Below, piece by piece: positions 27,053 through 35,392 of a stretch of 64,000 nt of DNA. How positions within the stretch are numbered: position 1 is the stretch's first letter; each line of letters begins with the position of its first letter. Position numbers and translations under genes: made by a program. This DNA is from Chitinophaga skermanii (GTDB lineage: Bacteria; Bacteroidota; Bacteroidia; Chitinophagales; Chitinophagaceae), in assembly GCF_003259335.1 (NCBI RefSeq), contig NZ_QLLL01000003.1, positions 186,001 through 250,000 of the forward strand. Direction: 5' to 3'. Below the pieces are notes generated by a model, which was given only the letters and a program-made list of their open reading frames with translations, was not told the origin of the DNA and made no database searches.

Positions 27053-27485
27053 GTTGTAGTTGTTATCTGATTTAATTGGATATGTACTGTTGATTAGTAT
27101 AATGTAGTTTAATAATTGTACTCGTAAAAACTGCAACGCTTATCAATGGCTAGATATAAGGTTCCCTTTCTACAAGGATACTGTAATTATTTTAATTACA
27201 GTGCAAATATAGATACTATTTTTATATCACCAAATTTTAAGCCACCAAGTTTGTAGACAATGAACGATTATTAACAATAAGCAAATACCTCGCTTTAGGA
27301 GGCACATCATAACAAGTGCGGATAATTGACGGGAATGTACCATAAACATTGCTACAAGTGATTGTAATACAATGTTGACCTAAAACTAGGAATAATTTCT
27401 TGTTGTACAAAACCATTGGTCAAGTACTTGCATGTTTTTTGTGGTAATTTTAACGGTTTCAGTATTAAATCTTAGTAAACGCCGT
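27053..27485. other. Divergent intergenic region between yceI and grpB-like genes
   Basis: 433 bases without a gene hold a 10-bp-arm palindrome at 27180-27202, a smaller one (ATTGTA-A-TACAAT) at 27361-27373 and the perfect 10-mer CAAGTACTTG near 27420. I see no coding sequence. Confidence 0.5.
27180..27202. promoter_or_regulatory. Perfect palindrome upstream of the YceI operon
   Basis: Arms ACTGTAATTA and TAATTACAGT are perfect reverse complements separated by TTT. Length and symmetry suit a dimeric regulator such as MarR, TetR or ArsR type; none is adjacent. Confidence 0.6.
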
Positions 27486-28052
27486 ATGAAAGTAGAAATA
27501 GTACCTTACCAAGAAGAATGGCCTTTGCAATTCCAAGCATTAGGTAAGCAATTAAAAGCAGCATTGGGTACCTACGCGGTGGCCATTCACCATATTGGGT
27601 CTACTAGCATACCAGGCTTACAAGCCAAAGCCATTATCGACATCCAGGTAACTGTTGATACACTCCATCCCAATATCGCCGAACGCCTGGCCGAAGCTGG
27701 GGCACTTATTTCGCCGGTTAACCTATCCGATCACCGGCCACCTGGTACCGATATCCCTAACGAAGAACTACAAAAAATGTTCTTTCGCTATGCCGAACCA
27801 AGAGCCAACATTCATGTGCGCGAAAATGGCCGCTTTAACCAAAGATATGCGCTACTTATCCGCGATTACCTTCGCCAACATCCTAGGGTGGCAAATGCTT
27901 ACGGCGAGTTTAAAGTACGCTTATCTCGTGCCTTCCCCAATGACCCCGATGGGTACGTAGATATCAAAGACCCTGTTTTTGATATTATCATGGAAGGTGC
28001 AAACGCTTGGGCAAAAGAATCCGGTTGGAAGGTACCCGGGAGTGATATTTGA
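27486..28052 (+). CDS. GrpB-family nucleotidyltransferase-like protein
   Basis: The protein has 188 residues. It matches the GrpB/UPF0157 family, a branch of the nucleotidyltransferase superfamily fused in some species to dephospho-CoA kinase (CoaE). Key motif: H-H-I-G-S-T-S-I-P-G-L-Q-A-K-A-I-I-D-I-Q-V, holding the G-S-T/S and D-x-D/Q positions of the fold; later N-I-H-V-R-E and R-D-Y-L-R-Q-H-P. The biochemical role of stand-alone GrpB is not established. ATG at 27486 is preferred over 27432, where the extra residues are hydrophobic and unlike the family. Confidence 0.85.
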   Translation: MKVEIVPYQEEWPLQFQALGKQLKAALGTYAVAIHHIGSTSIPGLQAKAIIDIQVTVDTLHPNIAERLAEAGALISPVNLSDHRPPGTDIPNEELQKMFFRYAEPRANIHVRENGRFNQRYALLIRDYLRQHPRVANAYGEFKVRLSRAFPNDPDGYVDIKDPVFDIIMEGANAWAKESGWKVPGSDI

Positions 28053-28081
28053 TGTTGGCTATAGTTATTGGCTAATATCTC

Positions 28082-28120
28082 TTTCATTCAATACATGAGT
28101 ATGTACTATTGAAGTGAAAA
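28082..28120 (+). terminator. Weak hairpin after the GrpB gene
   Basis: TTTCATTCAATA pairs with TATTGAAGTGAAA with one bulge; no long T run follows. Confidence 0.35.
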
Positions 28121-28202
28121 AGCTTTTAAGAGGAAGACAAGTAATAGGGGTAGTGAGGGTTGAAACCTTGGGGTGGTAAGAAACGGTGTATCAATATCAT
28201 AT

Positions 28203-28241
28203 AAAAAACAAAGGCACTAGTTTCATGACCAGTGCCTTTGT
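28203..28241 (-). terminator. Rho-independent terminator, minus strand, after the SRPBCC gene
   Basis: CAAAGGCACTAG and CAGTGCCTTTG pair over about 11 bp; on the minus strand TTTTTT follows. Confidence 0.8.
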
Positions 28242-28249
28242 AACATATC

Positions 28250-28630
28250 TTAATCTTGGTAAAATTCCAATAAGGATGCTATATACGTATGCTTCCAGCC
28301 GTACACAATTGCATCATAATCCTCATCCGGGATATTCGTGTGTTTTACTTCTAATGAAGTACCTTTTTTATCTGTATGCAAGGTCAATGTAACGATCGAC
28401 GCTTCTTCTTGATCCCCGAAATCCCATTCCTGCACGATCTTCTTGTTTTCTTCGAAAGCAAGATTCACCCCGGCAATGCTGCCTTCCCATAACGAGAACT
28501 CGCTGCCCGGCTCTGTACTCATCTCCGCTACTTCTCCCGACCATAAACGAATCGTTACAGGATTGGTTAAGGCTACATACAACTCTTCAGGCGGTGCTGG
28601 AATAGTAAAATATTGTTTGAAATCTTTCAT
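28250..28630 (-). CDS. SRPBCC (AHSA1-like) protein
   Basis: The protein has 126 residues of the START-like Activator of Hsp90 ATPase homologue type. It opens with F-T-I-P-A-P-P-E-E-L-Y-V-A-L-T, then L-W-S-G-E-V-A, G-S-E-F-S-L-W-E-G-S-I-A-G, E-E-N-K-K-I-V-Q-E-W-D-F and the C-terminal helix with Y-G-W-K-H-T-Y-I. The SRPBCC cavity binds a hydrophobic ligand; the ligand is unknown. The start at 28630 avoids ten extra residues before the typical first strand. It is divergent from the TRIC/UPF0126 gene, 82 bases away. Confidence 0.85.
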   Translation of the reverse strand: MKDFKQYFTIPAPPEELYVALTNPVTIRLWSGEVAEMSTEPGSEFSLWEGSIAGVNLAFEENKKIVQEWDFGDQEEASIVTLTLHTDKKGTSLEVKHTNIPDEDYDAIVYGWKHTYIASLLEFYQD

Positions 28631-28712
28631 ATCACATGATTGAACACGCAATTTAGGCAATTAAAATTTGTCAACACTGTACGACTTCCGTTGTTATAAC
28701 AAAAAAACAAGC

Positions 28713-29339
28713 ATGCAATTTAGCCTGTTCGAATCGCTGAACCTACTCGGCACCTTTGCGTTTGCTGTATCGGGTGTGATGAAAGCGATTGAAAAAGAGT
28801 ATGATTTATTTGGGATACTAGTGTTGGCATTCGTAACAGCCATAGGAGGGGGAACGATCCGGGATTTATTAATTGGGCAAGGTTCTGTTGCTTGGATGCG
28901 AGATAATAACGTGATCTATACCATCTTTTTAGCTTTCTTCTTAGCCACTGTTTTTTTCAACCTCATGAAACGCTTCGAGCGTTGGGTAACATTTTTCGAT
29001 AGCGTTGGCCTTGCCATTTTTACTATTATCGGCATTCACAAAGGCATGCAATTCCACTTCAACGAAATGATTTGCATTGCCCTAGGTACCATTACCGGCA
29101 CTTTCGGAGGTGTTATTAGGGATGTACTCGCGGGCGACAAACCTTTACTCTTTCATAAAGAAATCTATGCACTTGCTTGTATTATCGGCGGCAGCATCTA
29201 CTTCTTCCTACGCGCTAGCGATCGTCTCGAGAATTTCGCGGAAATCATCTGTTGCATTATCATTATCGCCATTCGCCTTTTATCGTTGAAGTTCAATATT
29301 TCATTGCCTAAAATACATGTGAAAACGAGCGAGAAGTAG
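28713..29339 (+). CDS. TRIC/UPF0126-type membrane channel protein (YicG-like)
   Basis: The protein has 208 residues and seven hydrophobic segments arranged as two repeats of three helices plus a last one. The family motifs appear in both halves: first A-F-A-V-S-G-V-M-K-A-I-E-K and G-G-G-T-I-R-D-L-L-I-G, second G-T-F-G-G-V-I-R-D-V-L-A-G-D. Bacterial homologues of trimeric intracellular cation channels are inner-membrane K+/cation channels. ATG at 28713 is chosen, since 28668 is TTG with an unsupported leader. The inverted repeat at 29344-29382 follows the stop. Confidence 0.9.
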   Translation: MQFSLFESLNLLGTFAFAVSGVMKAIEKEYDLFGILVLAFVTAIGGGTIRDLLIGQGSVAWMRDNNVIYTIFLAFFLATVFFNLMKRFERWVTFFDSVGLAIFTIIGIHKGMQFHFNEMICIALGTITGTFGGVIRDVLAGDKPLLFHKEIYALACIIGGSIYFFLRASDRLENFAEIICCIIIIAIRLLSLKFNISLPKIHVKTSEK

Positions 29340-29343
29340 TGGC

Positions 29344-29382
29344 GACACAAGCGGATTACCTCTTTTCGGCACCGCTTGTGTC
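29344..29382. terminator. 11-bp stem between convergent genes
   Basis: GACACAAGCGG pairs perfectly with CCGCTTGTGTC. A T run is lacking, so Rho-independent function is uncertain. Confidence 0.45.
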
Positions 29383-29404
29383 ACTCACTGCAACTTTTAG
29401 TTCG

Positions 29405-30544
29405 CTATTTTTTAACAACAAGTTCTTCTTTCGCTGCCCACATCCCAATGTCTTGCTTTGATAAAGCTGCCGCCATTAAGTCGGGGAATTTATCGGGCGT
29501 ACAAGCAAACACAGGTATGCCCAAATCAGCCAAGAACCTAGCATTGTCATGATCATACGAAGGTGCGCCATCATCATTCAAGGCAAGTAATACGACTACT
29601 TGCACACCGGCTGCTACTAGGTCCACGAATTTCTTCCGCATTTGCAATTCATTACCACCTTCATATAAATCCGTGATCAATACCATTACAGTATCCGTAG
29701 GTCGGTTAATGATTTGTTGGCAATAACCCAATGCTTTATCAATATCAGTACCACCGCCTAGTTGTACACCAAACAGCAACTCAACAGGATCGGTTAAGTC
29801 TTCCGTAAGGTCAACAACTGCTGTATCAAACACGACCATTTTCGTTTTAATTGCCGGGATAGAAGCCATCACAGCCCCGAAAATACCGCTATATACCACT
29901 GAAGTACCCATAGAACCACTTTGGTCTAAGCACAATACAACGTCTTTTAAAGCGCTGCGTTTACGGCCAAAGCCTAAGCGAGTTTCAGGGATAATGGTTT
30001 TGTATTCGGTTTGGTAGTGTTTTAAGTTCTTCTTGATCGTTAAGGGCCAGTTGATTTCATTGTGCTTAGGACGCCTGTTAACAGTCGACCTATTCAAGCT
30101 ACCGGTGATCGCCTGCTGTGTAGGTTGAGAAAGTTTCTTCAACAACTCGTCTACCACTTTACGTACTACGTTCCGTGCCGTTTCCTTTGTTTTATTAGGA
30201 ATTACGCGGCTCAACGACATCAAAGTAGCTACTAAGTGTACATCTGCTTCTACCGTTTCCAACATTTCTTTTTCAAACAGCATTTGCGTTAAATTCAAAC
30301 GTTTTAACGCATCCTGTTGCATCACTTGTACTACGCTAGTGGGGAAAAATTGGCGAATATCACCTAGCCAACGTGCTACGTTAGGCGAGGAAGCGCCTAA
30401 GCCACCTTGTCGTTGCGAATCGTACAAGGCGCTTAATGTATGATCTATCTTAGTATCTGTATCCGCTAATTGTACACCTGTGCCATCGTTAGCATCGCCA
30501 CCGAGTATCAAGCGCCATTTACGGAGATGTTGTTCATTCTGCAT
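29405..30544 (-). CDS. VWA domain protein (last gene of the MoxR-VWA operon)
   Basis: The protein has 379 residues. The C-terminal half is a von Willebrand factor A domain with a complete MIDAS: D-Q-S-G-S at Asp207, a Thr in G-G-G-T-D-I-D and Asp in L-I-T-D-L-Y-E-G. The N-terminal ~195 residues are helical and basic without known motifs. VWA domains bind Mg2+ and protein partners; in paired systems (RavA-ViaA, MoxR-VWA) the VWA protein works with the AAA ATPase. The start overlaps the end of the DUF5682 gene by 11 bases. No signal peptide, so it is likely cytoplasmic. Confidence 0.9.
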   Translation of the reverse strand: MQNEQHLRKWRLILGGDANDGTGVQLADTDTKIDHTLSALYDSQRQGGLGASSPNVARWLGDIRQFFPTSVVQVMQQDALKRLNLTQMLFEKEMLETVEADVHLVATLMSLSRVIPNKTKETARNVVRKVVDELLKKLSQPTQQAITGSLNRSTVNRRPKHNEINWPLTIKKNLKHYQTEYKTIIPETRLGFGRKRSALKDVVLCLDQSGSMGTSVVYSGIFGAVMASIPAIKTKMVVFDTAVVDLTEDLTDPVELLFGVQLGGGTDIDKALGYCQQIINRPTDTVMVLITDLYEGGNELQMRKKFVDLVAAGVQVVVLLALNDDGAPSYDHDNARFLADLGIPVFACTPDKFPDLMAAALSKQDIGMWAAKEELVVKK

Positions 30545-32816
30545 GTCCAGGGGTATTTAAAGGTAATCCCAATAATTGCATCACCACAGGAATACCGCGC
30601 ATAGCACGGGCTTCATCAATCGTTTCTTCCGATGGCATACGCACAGTTTTACCGGTAGATGGGCCGCTTTTGGCTTTCTCTCCTAACTTCCGGCGTTCTG
30701 GTTGGGTATAGTGGGCAAAGCTCCGGCGTAGGAGGGGGAGTACTTGTAAGAAGGTGTCTTCATCCAAGGTCGCTACCCAATTGTTCACTACCGACCATAA
30801 CGCTTCATCTAACAACAAGATCGTACCACTGCCTCGTAAGAAACCTTCTAACCAGGCGGCTGCAACAGCTGGTGCTGTAGCTGTACTCATGGCAAAATGG
30901 AAATGTTGTACGAGTGTTTCGTCCGCCAAAATTTTATAATCGGAGAGTAAGCGTGTAGCATACCCAGCAATAACCGGTGAACTATTTAGGTTGTGGGCTA
31001 CCTGTTGTAAAGTAGCTTGCCATGCTGCTAGAATATCAGCTTGTTGTAGTGTATTCGCAGCATCATTCATCCCGAAGAATAAATCGATCATCGCGTTGGC
31101 TGCTTCTTCATTCAATGCCGTACAAGCTTGCGGTAAGCTAATGCAAATGCGGGTCATCATGCCTTGCAATAAGCTGGAAACCATCGCGGCATCGGTTTTG
31201 CGAACGTTGCCGTAGCGGGAAATACTCACCAATGTTGGAATGGTTTCCATCAGTTGCATCACATCGCCCGAGGCTGCTGCTAAGTTATTGAGTTGTTGCA
31301 TAAGTACGTCTACGCTTTCATGCAGCGCGGCGGGTAATGCTTTTTCCAATAGCTGGCAAATAACGGGTAAGGTAGCACTCGTATTGGCAAGATGTACTAC
31401 ATATTTGCTGGTAGCACTTTCTACCGTATTACCCCAACTACCTTTTTCGATGATCTCGATGGTCATGTTTGGGTCCCACTGTAAACGCCACGATTCTTTA
31501 AAGGTACCTTTGCTGTTAACACCTGTTGGGTGAGCCCAATTGATACCGAGCAACAACAAACGGTGTAAGAATATGCTTCGTTCTAAATCCGTGTCTTTAC
31601 GTAGATCGAAGGTGTAATCTTTCCAATCGGCAGATGCCGGGAGGCGTAGACGTTTTTGTGTTTTCTCGATGTCGAGTTGTAAAGGTGGTTTGGGAATATC
31701 AATGGGTACTTGACCAATTATATCTTGTACAATTAACTCTTTATGTAAGAGTTGCATCATGATATCGTCGCCATTACACAAAACACTAAGCGTTGCTTCG
31801 TTCAACTCTTCCAAACCAGGACGCGATAATCCACGTAAGGCCGCTAGTGCATCGGCTAAGCGTACTGCTTCCATTACGTGTGCCACGGAAGTATCCATGC
31901 CTTTTTCGCGGAAAAGCGATGCTACTTTTGCCATCCAACGGGTGCCATCATCCGTAGGGTACTTCCAATTATGTTCGTACCATCCTGGCGAAGGGATACC
32001 GGCACCGTAGCCACTATCATACGAAAGGCGGCCGTAAGTCCATGGAATCCAAGTGCATTCAATTTTTACTTTTGGAAGGCCCTTCAACAAATCGTTGTCT
32101 TCTTTTTGTTTGGGCATATTCGAAAGTGCAGGAGCATGCCAAGCACCGCAGATAACGGCGATATTTTGGAACATCTCCTTTTCTGCTTGTCGAATCACTT
32201 TTCTCATATGTGCTTCGCGGAGGAGTTCACGTTTTACTTCCGGTAAGGGAAGGTCTTCGCGTAGGGCATGTACCCCTTCTTGAATGGCTTCGAATACTTC
32301 TGTATTATCCAGGCGGTATTCAACCATGTGTTCCCACCATGCTTCTTCGTCTTCAAAGCCTGCGGCTGAAGCTAAGTGTTGCATGGGGTTGCGTTTGAAA
32401 GGTATATCGAGGTTGGGTAATTCGTTTATTGCTGTTGTGGGCGCTGCTCCATGTACTGCTTCTACTTCAGCTTCTTGCGCGGTTGTTGCAGGTTCGTTGT
32501 CTAAAGCGAAACTATGTGCAACGGGCAAATCCATAAAGCGCACATGTATATTGTGCTCGCGTGCATAACGCATGGCTTGCCATTCCGGTGAGAACTCAGC
32601 AAAAGGGTAGAATACCGCTTTCTGCGGTTCATCGCTTTGGTGTAGTAGCAATGCCACGGGTGGTTGCATATCGGTGTGATTCACCCATTGCAATAGTTCA
32701 TCCGCTTCTGGAGGGCCTTCAACCAATACAATATCAGGCTTCACTTTCGATAGAAAGTTCGCCACGTGCCGCGCAGATCCCGGGCCATGGTGCCTTATTC
32801 CTAGTATATGAATCAT
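30534..32816 (-). CDS. DUF5682 protein, possible TraB/EreA-like fold
   Basis: The protein has 760 residues. The N-terminal ~260 residues carry I-L-G-I-R-H-H-G-P-G-S-A-R, then V-E-G-P-P-E-A-D-E-L-L, and A-V-I-C-G-A-W-H-A-P-A-L. This G-x-x-H … E-x-P … G-x-x-H order recalls the TraB/Tiki/EreA superfamily, a metal-dependent hydrolase group; that link is my inference. The remaining ~500 residues are helical and contain no motif I recognise. The gene follows the AAA ATPase by 10 bases and overlaps the VWA gene, so it is a fixed partner in the five-gene operon. No signal peptide, so cytoplasmic. Confidence 0.85.
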   Translation of the reverse strand: MIHILGIRHHGPGSARHVANFLSKVKPDIVLVEGPPEADELLQWVNHTDMQPPVALLLHQSDEPQKAVFYPFAEFSPEWQAMRYAREHNIHVRFMDLPVAHSFALDNEPATTAQEAEVEAVHGAAPTTAINELPNLDIPFKRNPMQHLASAAGFEDEEAWWEHMVEYRLDNTEVFEAIQEGVHALREDLPLPEVKRELLREAHMRKVIRQAEKEMFQNIAVICGAWHAPALSNMPKQKEDNDLLKGLPKVKIECTWIPWTYGRLSYDSGYGAGIPSPGWYEHNWKYPTDDGTRWMAKVASLFREKGMDTSVAHVMEAVRLADALAALRGLSRPGLEELNEATLSVLCNGDDIMMQLLHKELIVQDIIGQVPIDIPKPPLQLDIEKTQKRLRLPASADWKDYTFDLRKDTDLERSIFLHRLLLLGINWAHPTGVNSKGTFKESWRLQWDPNMTIEIIEKGSWGNTVESATSKYVVHLANTSATLPVICQLLEKALPAALHESVDVLMQQLNNLAAASGDVMQLMETIPTLVSISRYGNVRKTDAAMVSSLLQGMMTRICISLPQACTALNEEAANAMIDLFFGMNDAANTLQQADILAAWQATLQQVAHNLNSSPVIAGYATRLLSDYKILADETLVQHFHFAMSTATAPAVAAAWLEGFLRGSGTILLLDEALWSVVNNWVATLDEDTFLQVLPLLRRSFAHYTQPERRKLGEKAKSGPSTGKTVRMPSEETIDEARAMRGIPVVMQLLGLPLNTPGHAE

Positions 32817-32826
32817 TGGCTAAGGT

Positions 32827-33909
32827 TTAAATGGCTAAGTCCTTGCAAGCCCTGTAAATATCTTTCCAATCTTCCCGTGGTTTCACCACTGTTTCTAAGT
32901 ATTCTTGCCAAACTACCTTGTCTTGAATAGGATCTTTTACAACCGCCCCTACGATACCTGCTGCTAAGTCAGCCGCATTTAACTGGCCATCACCAAAGTA
33001 AGCAGCCATTGCCAAACCGTTATTCACCACGGAGATCGCTTCAGCTGTACTTAATGTACCGGTTGGTACTTTGATTTTCGTTTTACCATCTAAGGTTGCA
33101 CCGCTTCTCAATTCGCGGAACATGGTAACAATTCGGCGAATTTCTTGCAATGCCGGTTTCTCTACCGGTAATTCCATTACTTTTTCAAAGCTTTCTACCC
33201 GGCGTTTAACGATATCAATTTCCTCTTCCATGCTATTAGGCACAGGAAGAATCACGGTATTGAACCTGCGTTTCAAAGCGCTGGATAATTCATTTACACC
33301 TTTATCGCGGTTATTGGCTGTAGCTATTACGTTGAAGCCTTTTACTGCTTGAACTTCAATATTTAATTCCGGGATCGGTAATGTTTTTTCAGATAACATG
33401 GTAATGAGGGTATCTTGTACATCGGCACCAATTCTCGTCAATTCTTCAATACGCACAATTTTACCTTCTTTCATGGCACGCATCACCGGTGTTTCAACCA
33501 AGGCTTTTTCAGAAGGGCCTTCCGCTAGCAAACGTGCATAGTTCCAGCCATACCGAATTGCCTCTTCACTCGTACCTGCGGTACCTTGAACAATCATGGC
33601 CGAGTCGCCGGCAATACCTGCTGCTAAGTGTTCACTTACCCAGCTTTTAGCAGTACCCGGTAAACCATATAATAATAAGGCACGGTCGGTTGTTAATGTG
33701 GCAACGGCGATTTCCATTAGGCGCCTGTTACCGATATATTTAGGTGTTACTTCAAATCCATTTTTCAACTTGCCACCCACTAAGTAAGTAACAACGGATT
33801 GCGGCGATAATTTCCAGTTAGGCGGACGTTTATCGCTATCTTGTTTCCTTAATTCTTCTAATTCTTGCGCGAATAAATCTTCGGCATGTTGACGTAAAAC
33901 AGTTGACAT
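32827..33909 (-). CDS. MoxR-type AAA+ ATPase
   Basis: The protein has 360 residues. Walker A is G-L-P-G-T-A-K-S (~80-90). Walker B is I-V-R-I-E-E, with Glu in place of the first Asp. Sensor 1 lies near A-T-A-N-N, and a conserved Arg-rich L-K-R-R-F-N serves as the arginine finger region. This is the MoxR/RavA clade, which remodels protein complexes and often works with a VWA partner. It is the third gene of the operon, between DUF5691 (13 bases away) and DUF5682 (10 bases away). It acts in the cytoplasm. Confidence 0.9.
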   Translation of the reverse strand: MSTVLRQHAEDLFAQELEELRKQDSDKRPPNWKLSPQSVVTYLVGGKLKNGFEVTPKYIGNRRLMEIAVATLTTDRALLLYGLPGTAKSWVSEHLAAGIAGDSAMIVQGTAGTSEEAIRYGWNYARLLAEGPSEKALVETPVMRAMKEGKIVRIEELTRIGADVQDTLITMLSEKTLPIPELNIEVQAVKGFNVIATANNRDKGVNELSSALKRRFNTVILPVPNSMEEEIDIVKRRVESFEKVMELPVEKPALQEIRRIVTMFRELRSGATLDGKTKIKVPTGTLSTAEAISVVNNGLAMAAYFGDGQLNAADLAAGIVGAVVKDPIQDKVVWQEYLETVVKPREDWKDIYRACKDLAI

Positions 33910-33922
33910 AATAATGAATGAA

Positions 33923-35392
33923 TTATTGGTGAAAAGCTTCGTTAATTTTTTGTTTGCGCGATAACAGGCTCTGTAGTTTTACAGCTACATTTTTCCAGTA
34001 GTAGCCGCCGTAATTATCTGTAGGTTCTAATTGCGCGATATAAGGTACCAGCGAAGCCGGGATCTTATCAATCGCGTTGGCATAATACGGAGTATTGTAT
34101 TCATACCCGTTTTTGCTGGTGTATTTTAATATTTCTTCGCCCATGGCTTGGCTCCACTCGTAAGGATATACATCACTCATAAAGCGCACAAGCCTAGGCA
34201 TATCATTTGTTAATTGCTTGCGTAAGAAGGGGAGCACATAAGCATCGAATGTAGGCTTATCGTATATAGTGAGCATCTCTTCATAGAACTTATGAGGGAA
34301 GAACGTTGCTACGGCTTCGAACCAAGTAGCATCATAGAAAGTATCTAGTGCATCCTGGATGGCTTGCTTGTAAGTGCTGCTGTGCGCGTGTTTTTCTATG
34401 AGTTCTAGTAAACGGGTAGGCGTTACCTGTAAGTAATTACTCAATTCCACAGGTGGCGTCATGCGTAAGAGCGCTTCGATCATGTAGAAATGATCTTTGG
34501 GATCGGTAGATACTTTTTGGCCTGTTTCAACTAGTGCTTGAATTACTTCATCTGTTAGCGCGATATTTATTTTCTTACCATCGCTGCTTAGTGTGAAGCA
34601 TTTCGTAATAAGTGATACGATGCGCTGGATATTGGGGCTAGATGGGATGCGTAATAAATATTCCGATGCCAGTTCTTTTACTTTCTTACTTTTTTCTTGC
34701 AAAGCAGCGGTAATAAACTCCACATCGCAAGCATGTAACGACGAATCGAGCGCTTGCAATAAGTTGAATTTCGAATTGGCATCTTCTCCCTTCCAAGTAC
34801 TTTGTAGAAGAAGAATGGCTTCTTCCGGCTTTTCTTTATGTAAGGCCGCAATTAAGGCTACCCTGTCATCTAAAGAAGCGTCATCCCAACTGGTTGTTTC
34901 TTCCTTCAAGATATAACTCCAATCGGTATTCATTTCCGCTAACCACTTCGCCCTATTACCGGCAGTGGCTCGCACCAATGAACGAATACTTTTATGTTGT
35001 TTACCTTCTTCTAATACACCTGCAAGGTGTACTAAAGGAATGATGGCATTCGCAGCCTTACACTTCTCTAACCAATAGCGCAGCAAAGCCACTGTTTGAT
35101 CATGTAGCACATACGTTAAAGCAGTGCTGCTGGCAGCATTGCTGTACGGCAATGTTTCCGAAGGTGCAATGGTAACGAGTATATTTTCTTTATGCAGAGG
35201 CTGTACCCCGGCTTGCTTGTAGTTCAATGCTAAAGCTGAAACTTGCAAGAATTGTTCTTCTTTATCAAGAGAGGATGTTTGCAATACAAGCGTGTTGGCT
35301 GCTTGTAAGGCGGAAGGAACGTCTGTGTCTGAAATGGTTTTCTTGCCTGTTCCCAACATCGCGGTTTGTACGAGGTTGTTCCAATGTTGCAT
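33923..35392 (-). CDS. DUF5691 protein, HEAT-like helical repeats
   Basis: The protein has 489 residues, all helical, starting M-Q-H-W-N-N-L-V-Q-T-A-M-L-G-T, as in DUF5691. Repeated helical pairs with Leu and Ala spacing resemble HEAT or ARM repeats (e.g. E-K-S-K-K-V-K-E-L-A-S-E-Y-L-L-R-I-P), hinting at a scaffold that binds a partner; this is inference. Its start codon overlaps the stop of the SWIM gene by one base, so the pair is translationally coupled. No signal peptide. Enzymatic motifs are not visible. Confidence 0.8.
   Translation of the reverse strand: MQHWNNLVQTAMLGTGKKTISDTDVPSALQAANTLVLQTSSLDKEEQFLQVSALALNYKQAGVQPLHKENILVTIAPSETLPYSNAASSTALTYVLHDQTVALLRYWLEKCKAANAIIPLVHLAGVLEEGKQHKSIRSLVRATAGNRAKWLAEMNTDWSYILKEETTSWDDASLDDRVALIAALHKEKPEEAILLLQSTWKGEDANSKFNLLQALDSSLHACDVEFITAALQEKSKKVKELASEYLLRIPSSPNIQRIVSLITKCFTLSSDGKKINIALTDEVIQALVETGQKVSTDPKDHFYMIEALLRMTPPVELSNYLQVTPTRLLELIEKHAHSSTYKQAIQDALDTFYDATWFEAVATFFPHKFYEEMLTIYDKPTFDAYVLPFLRKQLTNDMPRLVRFMSDVYPYEWSQAMGEEILKYTSKNGYEYNTPYYANAIDKIPASLVPYIAQLEPTDNYGGYYWKNVAVKLQSLLSRKQKINEAFHQ

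Noticed and set aside
31878..32246. Plus-strand open frame in the DUF5682 gene
   Set aside because: Antisense to DUF5682 in a tight operon; the peptide is Cys- and Phe-rich without a domain.
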